Notes: generated by a model from the letters alone, not told the origin. A stretch of 64,000 nucleotides of DNA from CAVQGM01 sp963712065 (GCA_963712065.1 CAVQGM010000001.1:1550001-1614000); one strand, 5' to 3'. Positions 1 through 11,151 are shown, counted from the stretch's first letter. Numbers and translations are program-made.

Positions 1-747
1 TTCCTGATCTACGTGGCCATCCCGGCCAGCCCCACCCTCGTGGTGGCCGACCTCCCCACCGGCATCTTCTTCGTGCTGGCGGTCTCGTCGCTGTCGGTGA
101 TCGGCATCCTCATGGCCGGATGGGCCTCGGCCAACAAGTACTCGCTCATCGGCGGCCTGCGGGCGGCGGGCCAGCTCATCGCCTACGAGCTGCCGATGGT
201 GCTCGCCGTCATCGGAGTGGTGATCCAGGCCGGCACGCTCAACCTCAACGGCATCGTGGCCGCCCAGAGCAGCGGTGAGATCTTCGGGTGGAGCGGCCTC
301 GGCTACCCGTTCATCCTCACCCAGTTCATCGGGTTCGCCATCTTCCTGCTGGCCGTGCAGGCCGAGCTCACCCAGGCCCCCTTCGACATGCCGGTGGCCG
401 AGTCCGAGATCGTGTCCGGCTACCAGGTCGAGTACACCGGCTTCCGGTTCCTCTTCTTCTTCCTCGCCGAGTTCGCCACGGCCTTCGCCTTCGCCGCGGT
501 GGCGTCGGTGCTGTTCCTCGGAGGGTGGGCCGTTCCCTGGCTCGACGAGAGCAGCGACTGGTACTTCGTGCTCGGCCCGGCCGTGCTCTTCGCCAAGATC
601 ATGCTGGTGTCGTTCCTCATCTTCTGGTTCCGGTTCACCTATCCCCGGTTCCGCGAGGACCAGCTGCAGACCTTCGCCTGGAAGTTCCTCATCCCGCTGT
701 CGCTCGTCAACATCCTGGCGACCGCGCTGTTCAAGGTGGTGATGTAG
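1..747 (+). CDS. nuoH: NADH-quinone oxidoreductase subunit H (5' partial)
   Basis: Membrane subunit H (ND1) of proton-pumping complex I, which lines the quinone tunnel where the membrane and hydrophilic arms meet. The gene is cut by the window edge: the frame is open from base 1 and about 248 C-terminal residues are seen of a protein normally 330-440 long. The in-frame GTG at 13 is not a credible start, because the codons before it also read as membrane protein. The cytoplasmic loop signature AESEIVSGYQVEY typical of NuoH/ND1 is present, followed by hydrophobic helices. The stop TAG directly abuts the ATG of nuoI, so this is the first visible gene of a nuoHIJKLMN operon. Confidence 0.97.
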   Translation, partial: FLIYVAIPASPTLVVADLPTGIFFVLAVSSLSVIGILMAGWASANKYSLIGGLRAAGQLIAYELPMVLAVIGVVIQAGTLNLNGIVAAQSSGEIFGWSGLGYPFILTQFIGFAIFLLAVQAELTQAPFDMPVAESEIVSGYQVEYTGFRFLFFFLAEFATAFAFAAVASVLFLGGWAVPWLDESSDWYFVLGPAVLFAKIMLVSFLIFWFRFTYPRFREDQLQTFAWKFLIPLSLVNILATALFKVVM

Positions 748-1248
748 ATGCCCAAGGTCCCCGGTCTGATCAAGGGTCTCGGCGTCACCTTCGGCGAGAT
801 GGTGAAGACGTTGAAGGACGGCCCCGTCACCGTCCAGTACCCGCACGAGAAGGAAGAGCCGACGCCGCGCGCTCGCGGCGTGATCGCGCTCCACGAGGAG
901 AACTGCACGGCGTGCATGCTCTGCTCGCGCGAGTGCCCCGACTGGTGCATCTACATCGAGGCCCACAAGTACCTGGCCCCACCGCGCCGGGAGGGCGGCA
1001 AGCCCCGACAGAAGAACGCCCTCGACCGGTTCGACATCGACTTCTCGCTCTGCATGTTCTGCGGGATCTGCGTCGAGGTGTGCCCGTTCGAGGCACTGTT
1101 CTGGAGCCCCGAGTACGAGTTCTCCGAGCTCAAGATCGCCGATCTGCTGCACGACAAGGACCGCCTGGGTCAGTGGATGCAGACCGTGCCCGACTTCGAG
1201 CCCTACGAGGGCGGGTCCGAGCAGAAGGTCAAGAAGGTCCCCCGGTGA
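748..1248 (+). CDS. nuoI: NADH-quinone oxidoreductase subunit I
   Basis: Peripheral-arm subunit carrying two [4Fe-4S] clusters (N6a/N6b) that pass electrons from NADH toward the final cluster near quinone. The 166-aa protein has two ferredoxin-type motifs: C53, C56, C59, C63 (CTACMLCSRECP) and C102, C105, C108, C112 (CMFCGICVEVCP). Each cluster takes three cysteines from one motif and one from the other, as in the family. The start ATG follows the nuoH stop without a gap. The nuoJ GTG overlaps its 3' end by 4 bases, so the three genes are translationally coupled. Confidence 0.98.
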   Translation: MPKVPGLIKGLGVTFGEMVKTLKDGPVTVQYPHEKEEPTPRARGVIALHEENCTACMLCSRECPDWCIYIEAHKYLAPPRREGGKPRQKNALDRFDIDFSLCMFCGICVEVCPFEALFWSPEYEFSELKIADLLHDKDRLGQWMQTVPDFEPYEGGSEQKVKKVPR

Positions 1249-1772
1249 GCGCCGCCGTCCTCGCCGCCGAGACCCTCGTCGCGCAGAACATCGCCTTCTA
1301 CGTGATCGCCGCCCTGATGGTCGCTGCCGCGGTGCGCGTCGTCACCTGCAGGAACATGGTGCACGCCGCCCTGTGGCTCGTGATCGTGCTCGCCGGCATG
1401 GCCGGCCAGTTCATCCTCCTCGCCGCCGAGTTCGTGGCCATCACCCAGGTGCTGGTGTACATCGGAGCGATCGTCGTGCTGTTCCTGTTCGGCATCATGC
1501 TCACGCGCTCGTCGATGGGGGAGGGCGAGAGCCTCGACAACGGGCGACAGGCCCAGATCGTCGGCGGCGTCACCGGCCTCGTGCTGCTCGGCGTCCTCGG
1601 CTACTCGCTCTGGGACGGCTTCGGCGACGACCAGTTCCCGCCGCTGCTCGTCCAGACCACCGAGCAGGTGTCGGATTCGATCTTCTCCACCTACCTCCTG
1701 CCGTTCGAGGCCGTCTCGGTGCTGCTCACCGCCGCTCTCATCGGCGCCATCGTCCTGGCGAGGAGGGACTGA
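1245..1772 (+). CDS. nuoJ: NADH-quinone oxidoreductase subunit J
   Basis: Small membrane subunit (ND6-like) of complex I. The 175-aa product has about five hydrophobic helices, including the glycine-containing stretch QVLVYIGAIVVLFLFGIML that matches the conserved third helix containing the pi-bulge in ND6/NuoJ. The start is the GTG at 1245 in a GTGA overlap with the nuoI stop; it gives the N-terminus MSAAVLAAETLV. The same frame is open far upstream, but that is shadow reading through nuoH and nuoI. The nuoK ATG overlaps its stop by one base. Confidence 0.96.
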   Translation: MSAAVLAAETLVAQNIAFYVIAALMVAAAVRVVTCRNMVHAALWLVIVLAGMAGQFILLAAEFVAITQVLVYIGAIVVLFLFGIMLTRSSMGEGESLDNGRQAQIVGGVTGLVLLGVLGYSLWDGFGDDQFPPLLVQTTEQVSDSIFSTYLLPFEAVSVLLTAALIGAIVLARRD

Positions 1773-2086
1773 TGCTCGTCAACCAGTTCCTCTTCCTCGG
1801 CGCCATCCTCTTCTGCATCGGCGTCTACGGCGTCCTCGTCCGCAAGAACGGCGTGCTGGTGCTGATGTCGATCGAGCTGATCCTCAACTCGGTCAACCTC
1901 AACCTGGTCGCCTTCGGCGCCCTCTGGCACGCCAACGACCCCGGCAACATGTCGGGCCAGGTGTTCGCCCTGTTCGTGATCGCGATCGCCGCCGCCGAGG
2001 TCGGCGTCGGCCTCGCCATCGTGCTGATGCTCTACCGCAACCGTCGCAGCATCGACATCGACGAAGTCGACCTGATGAAGGGCTGA
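1772..2086 (+). CDS. nuoK: NADH-quinone oxidoreductase subunit K
   Basis: Membrane subunit K (ND4L), part of the proton path next to NuoJ. It is 104 aa, the usual length, with three transmembrane helices. The membrane glutamates expected for the family are seen in SIELILNSVNLNLVAFG (E35) and in AIAAAEVGVGLAIVL (E76). The start ATG lies in a TGATG overlap with nuoJ. A 10-base gap separates it from nuoL. Confidence 0.97.
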   Translation: MLVNQFLFLGAILFCIGVYGVLVRKNGVLVLMSIELILNSVNLNLVAFGALWHANDPGNMSGQVFALFVIAIAAAEVGVGLAIVLMLYRNRRSIDIDEVDLMKG

Positions 2087-2096
2087 GCTGCTCCCC

Positions 2097-4322
2097 ATGG
2101 AAGACCACGCCGGGTGGTTCCTCGAGAACGTCTGGATCATCCCCACGATCATGGTGGGGTCGTTCGCGGCGATCCTGTTCCTCGGCAAGCGCTTCCCCGA
2201 GCGGATCACCTCGGGCATCGGCATCCTGGCCGTCGGCGTGTGCCTGGTGCTGTCGATCGGCACCGGCGTCCAGTGGATCGACCGCACCAACCACCCGCCC
2301 GAGGTCGAGGGCGTCGAGCAGGAGGCAGAGGTCGGCGGAGAGGCCCCCGCAGGAGAGGAGGCGCCGGCCACCGACGAGGAGGCGCCGGCCTCCGAAGAGG
2401 GTGCCCTCGGGGTGGGCGAGAACGCCGCCGCCCCGGCTGTGTCAGCGGCCACCGCCACCGAGGGCGAGGAGGTCGAGGTCGTGCCGCCGGTGGTGCGAGA
2501 GGTCACCTGGTTCGAGAGCGGCGGCATCACCTTCAAGGCCGGCACGCTCGTCGACGGCCTCACCACGGTGATGCTCGTCATGGTGTGCACCATCTCGCTG
2601 CTCGTGCACATCTACTCGAAGGAGTACCTGCACGGCGACGTCCGCTTCACGCACTACTACGCCTTCCTGTCCCTCTTCACCGGTTCGATGCTCTTCTACG
2701 TGATGAGCTCGAACACCCTGCAGATGCTCGTCGGCTGGGAGCTCGTCGGGGTCTGTTCGTTCGTCCTCATCGGCCACTGGTGGGAGGACAAGAAGAACTC
2801 CGATGCCGCCGTCAAGGCCTTCCTCACCAACCGGGTGGGTGACACCGGTCTGATCATCGGCGTGATCGTGACCTTCTTCGCCGCCGGGGCCACGAGCTTC
2901 GGGGTCCTCCACATCAACGCGTACGCGCTGTCTCCCGGCGCCAACCAGACGCTCTTGCTCGTCGGTTCGTTGTGCCTCTTCCTCGGCGTCACCTCCAAGT
3001 CGGGCCAGTTCCCGCTGCACACGTGGCTCCCCGACGCCATGGCCGGCCCGACGCCCGTCTCCGCCCTCATCCACGCGGCGACGATGGTCTGCGCCGGCGT
3101 GTTCCTGATCGCCCGCCTCTACGGGGTCTTCTTCGAGGGCCTCAACATCTACGACAACACCATCAACTACATGGCCATCATCGGGGCGGTCACGGTGGTG
3201 GGCGGCGCCCTCCTGGCGTTCGTGCAGCAGGACATCAAGAAGGTCCTCGCCTACTCGACGATCAGCCAGCTCGGCTACATGGTGATGGCCCTCGGCGTGG
3301 GCGCCTGGACCGCCGCGATCTTCCACCTCATCACGCACGCCTTCTTCAAGGCCGGGCTGTTCCTCGGGGCCGGTTCGGTCAGCCACGCCGCCCACCACAC
3401 CTTCGACATGCGCGAGATGGGTGGGCTGCGCAAGTACCTGCCGTCGACCTACAAGACGTTCATCATCTGCACGCTCGCGCTCATGGGCATCTTCCCCCTG
3501 GCCGGCTTCTGGTCGAAGGACGAGGTGCTGGCCGGCTCCCAGCAGGGACAGGGCGCGGGTGGCTACTGGCTGATGCTCATCATGGGCGTGGTCGGCGCCG
3601 GACTCACGGCCGCCTACATGTCCCGCGCCATCTTCAAGACGTTCTTCGGGGAGTACCGCGGCCACGGCACGCCGCACGAGTCGCCTCGGATCATGACGAT
3701 CCCGCTCTGGATCCTCTCGGTCGGCGCCCTCACCTTCGGGTTCCTCAACCTGCCCAAGTTCTTCCAGGTGAGCGGCGCCCCCGACTACACGATCCGGTTC
3801 GAGCACTTCGTCGAGCCGACGTTCCTCTTCCCCGAGGTCGAGCACCCGACGTTCTCGTTGCCCCTCGCCATCATCTCCACCGCGGTGGTGCTGCTCGGCA
3901 TCACGCTCGCCTACCAGTACTACTGGCTGGAGAGGAGCCCGTTGAAGGGGCTCAGCGAGCGAGCGCCGTTCTCGGGTGGGTACACCCTGCTCGAGAACAA
4001 GTACTACCTCGACACGCTCTACACCGACATCATCGTCGCCGACACCAAGGGCCCCGTCGCCCGGGCCGCGTACTGGTTCAACCAGCACGTGATCGACGCC
4101 GTCGTCAACGGCGCCGGCGTGGCCGCCCGCAAGCTCGGTGACGTGACCTACCGAGACGTCGACCAGCGGGTGGTCGACGGCCTCGTCAACGGCTCGGGCC
4201 AGGGTGCCGAGGGGTCGGGCGAGGTGCTGCGTCACATCCAGACCGGCAAGGTCCAGCAGTACGGCGCCATCTTCTTCGCCGGGGCCGCCATCCTCGCCGC
4301 CGTGTTCATCATCGCCGTCTAG
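2097..4322 (+). CDS. nuoL: NADH-quinone oxidoreductase subunit L with acidic insertion
   Basis: Antiporter-like proton-translocating subunit (ND5) of complex I with the long lateral helix. At 741 aa it is about 110-130 residues longer than usual. Much of the excess is a low-complexity Glu/Ala/Pro stretch at roughly residues 62-135, between the first two helices and the conserved core, partly built from an imperfect 21-bp tandem repeat (2355-2396). The key glutamate of LVGWELVG falls at residue 215 instead of about 144, which confirms an insertion of about 70 residues upstream. The remaining antiporter motifs and the C-terminal amphipathic helix with final anchor are intact. Operon member between nuoK and nuoM. 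Confidence 0.97.
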   Translation: MEDHAGWFLENVWIIPTIMVGSFAAILFLGKRFPERITSGIGILAVGVCLVLSIGTGVQWIDRTNHPPEVEGVEQEAEVGGEAPAGEEAPATDEEAPASEEGALGVGENAAAPAVSAATATEGEEVEVVPPVVREVTWFESGGITFKAGTLVDGLTTVMLVMVCTISLLVHIYSKEYLHGDVRFTHYYAFLSLFTGSMLFYVMSSNTLQMLVGWELVGVCSFVLIGHWWEDKKNSDAAVKAFLTNRVGDTGLIIGVIVTFFAAGATSFGVLHINAYALSPGANQTLLLVGSLCLFLGVTSKSGQFPLHTWLPDAMAGPTPVSALIHAATMVCAGVFLIARLYGVFFEGLNIYDNTINYMAIIGAVTVVGGALLAFVQQDIKKVLAYSTISQLGYMVMALGVGAWTAAIFHLITHAFFKAGLFLGAGSVSHAAHHTFDMREMGGLRKYLPSTYKTFIICTLALMGIFPLAGFWSKDEVLAGSQQGQGAGGYWLMLIMGVVGAGLTAAYMSRAIFKTFFGEYRGHGTPHESPRIMTIPLWILSVGALTFGFLNLPKFFQVSGAPDYTIRFEHFVEPTFLFPEVEHPTFSLPLAIISTAVVLLGITLAYQYYWLERSPLKGLSERAPFSGGYTLLENKYYLDTLYTDIIVADTKGPVARAAYWFNQHVIDAVVNGAGVAARKLGDVTYRDVDQRVVDGLVNGSGQGAEGSGEVLRHIQTGKVQQYGAIFFAGAAILAAVFIIAV

Positions 4323-4353
4323 CCACGAGACCAGGGAAGCAACGAGAACCCTC

Positions 4354-5922
4354 ATGAACGAGTTCCTGAACGACTGGGGCCTGAGCCTGGCGGTGTTCCT
4401 GCCGCTCGTCGGCGTCACCGTCATGCTCTTCGTCCCGCGCCAGGAGGAGCAGCTGCACAAGCTGATCGCCCTGGTGACGAGCCTGTCCGTCGGGGTCATG
4501 ACGATCCTGCTGCTGGCGAACTTCGACTACGACGACGGGCGCACGTTGCAGTTCGTGGTCGACAAGCAGTGGATCCCGGTGATCAACAGCCGGTACATCG
4601 TCGGGATGGACGGCATCTCGCTGCCGCTGGTCGCTCTCACCGCACTGATCGTGCCGCTGTGCATCATCTACAGCTGGAACCACATGCCGGAGCCCGGCAA
4701 CCCCAAGGCGTTCTTCATCCTCGTCCTGATCCTCGAGACCGGCATGGTCGGCTCGTTCGTGGCCCAGGATCTCATCCTCTTCTTCGTCTTCTTCGAGGTC
4801 GTCCTGCTCCCGATGTACTTCATGATCGGGGTCTGGGGCGGCGAGCAGCGCCAGTACGCGTCGATCAAGTTCTTCCTCTACACGTTGTTCGGATCGGCGT
4901 TGATGATCGTCAGCTTCCTGGCGCTCTACTTCCTCTCCGATACGGTGCTCCTCCCCGGCATGGACGCGCCGATGCACACCTTCGACATGCGCCTCCTTCC
5001 CGAAGCGGCCGGCGCCATCTCGCTCACCGCCCAGATGTGGATCTTCGCCGGCATGTTCATCGGCTTCGGCATCAAGGTGCCGATGTTCCCGTTCCACACC
5101 TGGCTGCCCGACGCCCACACCCAGGCGCCGACCGTCGGCTCGGTGATCCTGGCCGCCGTGCTCCTGAAGCTCGGCACCTACGGCTTCATCCGCATCGCGC
5201 TGCCGATCCTGCCGGACGCGGCCGAGGAGTGGGCGTGGGTGATCGGCCTGCTGGCCGTGATCGGCATCATCTACGGCGCGCTCTGTTGCCTCGCCCAGAC
5301 CGACATGAAACGGCTCATCGCGTTCTCGTCGGTGGCCCACATGGGCTTCGTCATGCTCGGCATCGCCACCCTCACCGACTTCGGCATCAACGCCGCCATC
5401 TTCGGCATGGTCGCCCACGGCCTGATCACCGGCATGTTGTTCTTCATCGCCGGCTCGGCCAAGGACCGGTACCACACCCTCGAGATCAACCGCCTCGGAG
5501 GCATGCTGAAGCAGGCGCCGCGCATGGGCTGGATCATGGGCTTCTGCGCCATGGCCTCGTTGGGCCTCCCGGGGCTCGCCGGCTTCTGGGGCGAGTTCCC
5601 GGCGATCCTCGCCGCCTACCAACCCGGTGGAAGCGACCCGAACGTGGCCCTGTTCCGCGTCTACATGGTCGTCGCCGCCATCGGCACCGTGTTCGCCGCC
5701 GGGTACCTCCTCTGGCTCTACCAGCGAGTCGCCTTCGGCGTCCCCAAGCCGGAGTTCGAGCACGACCCGCACATCCGCGACGTCTCCACCACCGAGTGGA
5801 TCGCCTGGACCCCGCTGCTCGTCGGCATCGTCGTGCTCGGCATCTATCCGAACCTGATCTTCTCCGTCACCGATCCGGCCGTCACCTCGACCATGGCCGC
5901 CTTCGCCGGAGCGGGAGGCTGA
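4354..5922 (+). CDS. nuoM: NADH-quinone oxidoreductase subunit M
   Basis: Second antiporter-like proton-pumping subunit (ND4) of complex I, 522 aa with about 14 transmembrane helices. Conserved features seen include FFVFFEVVLLPMYFMIGVWG with the key glutamate, and the KVPMFPFHTWLPDAHTQAPT segment with the central lysine and histidine. The ATG at 4354 is chosen because it gives the canonical N-terminus MNEFLNDWGLSLAVFLPL; the frame also runs open upstream through the end of nuoL, which is shadow. A purine-rich stretch (GGGAAGCAACGAGAA) precedes the start. nuoN follows after 4 bases. Confidence 0.97.
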   Translation: MNEFLNDWGLSLAVFLPLVGVTVMLFVPRQEEQLHKLIALVTSLSVGVMTILLLANFDYDDGRTLQFVVDKQWIPVINSRYIVGMDGISLPLVALTALIVPLCIIYSWNHMPEPGNPKAFFILVLILETGMVGSFVAQDLILFFVFFEVVLLPMYFMIGVWGGEQRQYASIKFFLYTLFGSALMIVSFLALYFLSDTVLLPGMDAPMHTFDMRLLPEAAGAISLTAQMWIFAGMFIGFGIKVPMFPFHTWLPDAHTQAPTVGSVILAAVLLKLGTYGFIRIALPILPDAAEEWAWVIGLLAVIGIIYGALCCLAQTDMKRLIAFSSVAHMGFVMLGIATLTDFGINAAIFGMVAHGLITGMLFFIAGSAKDRYHTLEINRLGGMLKQAPRMGWIMGFCAMASLGLPGLAGFWGEFPAILAAYQPGGSDPNVALFRVYMVVAAIGTVFAAGYLLWLYQRVAFGVPKPEFEHDPHIRDVSTTEWIAWTPLLVGIVVLGIYPNLIFSVTDPAVTSTMAAFAGAGG

Positions 5923-5926
5923 ACGC

Positions 5927-7438
5927 GTGTCCTCCGTGGTGACCTTCGCGTGGGAAGCGCCGAACATCGACTTCCACGCGTTCGCACCCGAGATCGTGGT
6001 GCTGGTGGGGTTCGTGCTCCTGGTGCTCACCGACCTCTTCGCCGGTGAGCGCAACAAGTGGATCCAATCGTCGGTCGCCGGCATCACCCTGCTGGTGGCG
6101 GCCATCCCGATCGTCACCCTGGCGGCCGACGGGGCCGACCGTTCCATGTTCGGTGGGGCCTACGTCATCGACGACTTCGCCCTCGTGCTCCAGGGCCTGT
6201 TCGTGGCAGCGGCCTACGTGGTGGTGCTGCTGTCGACCAACTACATGGCCGAGGGCGACTACTGGGAAGGGGAGTACTACCAGCTGCTCCTCGCCTCGGT
6301 GCTCGGCATGATGGTCATGGCCTCGGCGCGCGACCTCATCACCATCTTCGTCGCCCTCGAGCTGCTGTCGATCCCGGCCTACATGCTGGCGGCCTGGCGC
6401 AAGCGCGACCTCAAGAGCAACGAGGCCGGCCTCAAGTACTACCTGATGGGCGTCTTCGCGACGGCCGTCATGCTCTACGGCATGTCGCTGCTCTACGGGG
6501 TGACGGGGAGCACGCTGCTGACCGAGATCGGCGCCGCGATCTCCGCCACCGACAACGCGCCGATCATCACGCTCGGCATCGTGTTCATCGTCGTCGGCTT
6601 CGCCTTCAAGGTGTCGGCCGTGCCGTTCCACACCTGGGCGCCCGACACCTATGAGGGGGCGCCGACGCCGGTGACCTCGTTCCTGGCCGTTGCCTCGAAG
6701 AGCGCGGGTTTCGTCGCGCTGCTCATCTTCGTGTTCGTCGCGTTCTACGGGCCGAACGGCAACGACGTCTACCAGCCGCTCATGTTTCTCCTGGCGGTGG
6801 CGTCGATGACCGTCGGCAACCTGATCGCCCTGCGCCAGGACAACGTCGTGCGCATGCTCGCCTACTCGGGCATCGCCCAAGCCGGCTACATGATGGCGCC
6901 CCTCGCCGTCGCCGGCACCAGCGTCGCCGTGGGCGACGACGCCCTCCAGTCGATCGTCACCTACCTGCTCATCTACGCGGCGATGAACCTCGGTGCGTTC
7001 GCCGTGGTGATCGCCGTGGCCCGCAAGACCCGTTCGGCTGACATCAAGAGCTTCGGCGGGCTGTTCCAGTACGCCCCCGGCCTGGCCGTGGCCATGAGCA
7101 TCTTCCTCTTCTCGCTGGCCGGCATCCCGCCGCTCGCCGGCTGGTTCGCCAAGTTCGAGATCTTCCGGTCGCTCGTGTCGGCGGGCACCACCGCCGGCTA
7201 CGTCATGGCCGTGATCGTCGGCGTGAACTCGGTCATCGCGCTCTTCTACTACGCGCGCATCGGTCGCGAGATGTTCATGGAGGACGCTCCCGACGGCGAC
7301 GTCGCGCCGATCAAGGTGCCGGTGTCGCTCACCGCCGCCCTCGGCATCACGATGGCCATCACCCTCGTGTTCGGCGTGTTCCCCTACCTCGTGACCCGTC
7401 TGACCCAGGACGTCACCCTCCTCGGCCTCGGCTCCTAG
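5927..7438 (+). CDS. nuoN: NADH-quinone oxidoreductase subunit N
   Basis: Third antiporter-like proton-pumping subunit (ND2) of complex I, 503 aa with about 14 helices. It carries the conserved ALELLSIPAYMLAAW segment (key glutamate) and the FKVSAVPFHTWAPDTYEGAP segment (central lysine and histidine). It begins with GTG four bases after nuoM. It closes the complex I operon: the next gene starts 7 bases after its stop and may be cotranscribed. Confidence 0.97.
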   Translation: MSSVVTFAWEAPNIDFHAFAPEIVVLVGFVLLVLTDLFAGERNKWIQSSVAGITLLVAAIPIVTLAADGADRSMFGGAYVIDDFALVLQGLFVAAAYVVVLLSTNYMAEGDYWEGEYYQLLLASVLGMMVMASARDLITIFVALELLSIPAYMLAAWRKRDLKSNEAGLKYYLMGVFATAVMLYGMSLLYGVTGSTLLTEIGAAISATDNAPIITLGIVFIVVGFAFKVSAVPFHTWAPDTYEGAPTPVTSFLAVASKSAGFVALLIFVFVAFYGPNGNDVYQPLMFLLAVASMTVGNLIALRQDNVVRMLAYSGIAQAGYMMAPLAVAGTSVAVGDDALQSIVTYLLIYAAMNLGAFAVVIAVARKTRSADIKSFGGLFQYAPGLAVAMSIFLFSLAGIPPLAGWFAKFEIFRSLVSAGTTAGYVMAVIVGVNSVIALFYYARIGREMFMEDAPDGDVAPIKVPVSLTAALGITMAITLVFGVFPYLVTRLTQDVTLLGLGS

Positions 7439-7445
7439 GCCGCCG

Positions 7446-8603
7446 ATGGCGGACCCCTCGTCGGTCGAGGCCGAGGTGGTCGCCCTCGTCGGGCGCCACG
7501 GGCCGTTGCCGTTCGACGAGGTCGTCGAGCTCGCCCTGTACGACCCCGAGCACGGGTTCTACGCCACCGGCGGCGCCGCCGGGCGGCGGGGGGACTTCCT
7601 CACCAGCCCCGAAGTGGGACCTCTCTTCGGCGCCGTGCTCGCCCGGGCCCTCGACCGCTGGTGGGACGAGCTCGGCCGCCCCGACCCCTTCACCGTCGTC
7701 GAGGGCGGCGCCGGTCGCGGCGCCCTGGCCATCGCCGTGCGCGCCGCCCGTCCCGCGTGCCTGGCCGCCCTCACGTACGTGCTGGTGGAGCGATCGGCGG
7801 TGCTGAGGGCGCAGCAGGGCGACCACCTGCGACTCACCCCGCCCGCCCTGTCGCAGCCCGCGACCGTGGCCGACGTCGACGGCGCCGACCATCCCGAGGC
7901 CGCCACCGGTCCGCGGTTCACCTCCCTCGGCGAGCTGCCCGCCGGTCCGTTCACCGGGGTGGTCCTCGCCAACGAGCTGCTCGACAACCTGCCGTTCGCG
8001 CTGCTCGAGCGTCGCGACGGCGGTTGGGCCGAGGTGCGGGTCGGCGTCGACGGCGGCGGTCGGCCCATCGAGGTGATCGTGCCCGCCGGCGACGCCCTCG
8101 TTCGGCTGGCCGACGCGCTGCCGGAGCTGGAGGGCGTCGCCGAGGGGGCCCGGATCCCGGTGCAGTCCCAGGCGGCGGCGTGGGTCGCCGCCGCGCTCGA
8201 GCGCCTCGAGCGCGGCCGACTCCTGGTCATCGACTACGTCTCGACCACCGCGGCGTTGGCGGCCCTCCCGGCCGACGAGTGGCTGCGCACCTACCGGGGC
8301 CACGAGCGCGGCGGACCAGCCCTCCACGACCTGGGTCACCAGGACATCACCGTCGACGTCTGTGTCGACCAGCTGGCCCGGGCCCGGCCCCCCGATGCCG
8401 TGCGGACCCAGGCCGAGCTGCTCCGCGAGCACGGCATCGGCGGGCTGGTCGACGAGGGTCGCCGCGTCTGGGCCGAGAGGGTGTCCGTCGGCGACCTCGA
8501 GGCGGTCCGGGGCCGGAGCCGGGTCCACGAGGCGGACGCCCTCCTCGAGCCCGGCGGCCTCGGGGACTTCGTCGCCGTCGAATGGGTGGTGGGTGGAAAG
8601 TAG
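7446..8603 (+). CDS. MidA/NDUFAF7-family SAM-dependent methyltransferase
   Basis: Putative class I SAM-dependent methyltransferase of the MidA/NDUFAF7 (DUF185) family, 385 aa. Visible family motifs are YDPEHGFYATGG and GDFLTSPEVGPLFG near the N-terminus, the SAM-binding glycine loop VVEGGAGRGALA, and VLANELLDNLPF, which corresponds to the family's ANE-LD motif. In mitochondria NDUFAF7 methylates an arginine of the 49-kDa complex I subunit during assembly. Here the gene follows nuoN by 7 bases, so a role in complex I maturation is an attractive inference; bacterial members are mostly uncharacterised. No frame break is seen. Confidence 0.88.
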   Translation: MADPSSVEAEVVALVGRHGPLPFDEVVELALYDPEHGFYATGGAAGRRGDFLTSPEVGPLFGAVLARALDRWWDELGRPDPFTVVEGGAGRGALAIAVRAARPACLAALTYVLVERSAVLRAQQGDHLRLTPPALSQPATVADVDGADHPEAATGPRFTSLGELPAGPFTGVVLANELLDNLPFALLERRDGGWAEVRVGVDGGGRPIEVIVPAGDALVRLADALPELEGVAEGARIPVQSQAAAWVAAALERLERGRLLVIDYVSTTAALAALPADEWLRTYRGHERGGPALHDLGHQDITVDVCVDQLARARPPDAVRTQAELLREHGIGGLVDEGRRVWAERVSVGDLEAVRGRSRVHEADALLEPGGLGDFVAVEWVVGGK

Positions 8604-8648
8604 GCTCGCTCGCGCCACGGTCACCGATGCCGACCAGGGGAGCAACGC

Positions 8649-10605
<1,957 letters not shown>

Positions 10606-10612
10606 GCGGGTC

Positions 10613-11110
10613 TTGGCCCCCACCTGGTACGACCCCGACAACTGGCGCTGGCGCGACGGGCCGGTCGACCCCGCGCCCACCGTGGTCTTCGACATGGACG
10701 GGGTGCTCTCCGACGCCGCCGGGCGCCAGCACTTCCTGGAACGGCCGTATCGCGACTGGGAGGCGTTCTTCGAGGCGTGCAGCGACGATCCGCTCATCTC
10801 CGAGGTGGCCCGCCTGCTCGACGTCATCTCGGACGACCACCGCATCGTGTTGCTCACCGCCCGGCCCATGCGGGTCCAGCGCAACACCCTGGCGTGGCTC
10901 CACCGCTACGAGCTGCGCTGGGACCTGCTCGTCATGCGCGACTTCGGTGACTACGGCGCCTCGTCGGAGTTCAAGCGCCGCAGCATCGCCGAGCTCCGGG
11001 CGTTCGGCTTCGACCTCCGGCTCGCCTTCGAGGACGACCGTCGCAACGTCCACATGTTCCACACCAGCGGCGTCCCCTGCATCTACATCCACAGCGGCTA
11101 CTACGACTGA
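10613..11110 (+). CDS. HAD-superfamily phosphatase
   Basis: HAD-fold phosphohydrolase of 165 aa. Motif I is FDMDGVLSD with nucleophile D27 and acid/base D29; motif II is LLTARP; a conserved lysine sits in SSEFKRRSIAEL; motif IV acidic residues are in LAFEDDRRNV. The short cap resembles the polynucleotide kinase 3'-phosphatase type, but the substrate cannot be told from sequence. The TTG at 10613 is chosen as the start because AGGAGG lies about 12 bases upstream and the N-terminus APTWYDPDNWRWRDGP reads as coding; a GTG at 10682 would start almost on motif I. It lies 7 bases after the restored acs stop, so probably the same transcript. Confidence 0.82.
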   Translation: MAPTWYDPDNWRWRDGPVDPAPTVVFDMDGVLSDAAGRQHFLERPYRDWEAFFEACSDDPLISEVARLLDVISDDHRIVLLTARPMRVQRNTLAWLHRYELRWDLLVMRDFGDYGASSEFKRRSIAELRAFGFDLRLAFEDDRRNVHMFHTSGVPCIYIHSGYYD

Positions 11111-11111
11111 T

Positions 11112-11151
11112 CGGCTCGGCCTCCGGCCGAGCGGCGTCGCCCATCCGGGCT
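11112..11151 (+). repeat. Degenerate copy of the dispersed palindromic repeat
   Basis: The segment containing GCCTCCGGCCGAGCGGCGTC followed by CCCATCCGGGC resembles the core of the 52-bp tandem array at 16614 with a few changes. It sits just after the HAD gene stop. Confidence 0.5.

Noticed and set aside
2442..4499. 685-codon open frame on the minus strand opposite nuoL and nuoM
   Set aside because: It is the mirror of high-GC coding with C/G third positions. Its composition (Gly/Asp/Glu/Val/His) shows no domain, and the plus strand encodes conserved NuoL/NuoM.
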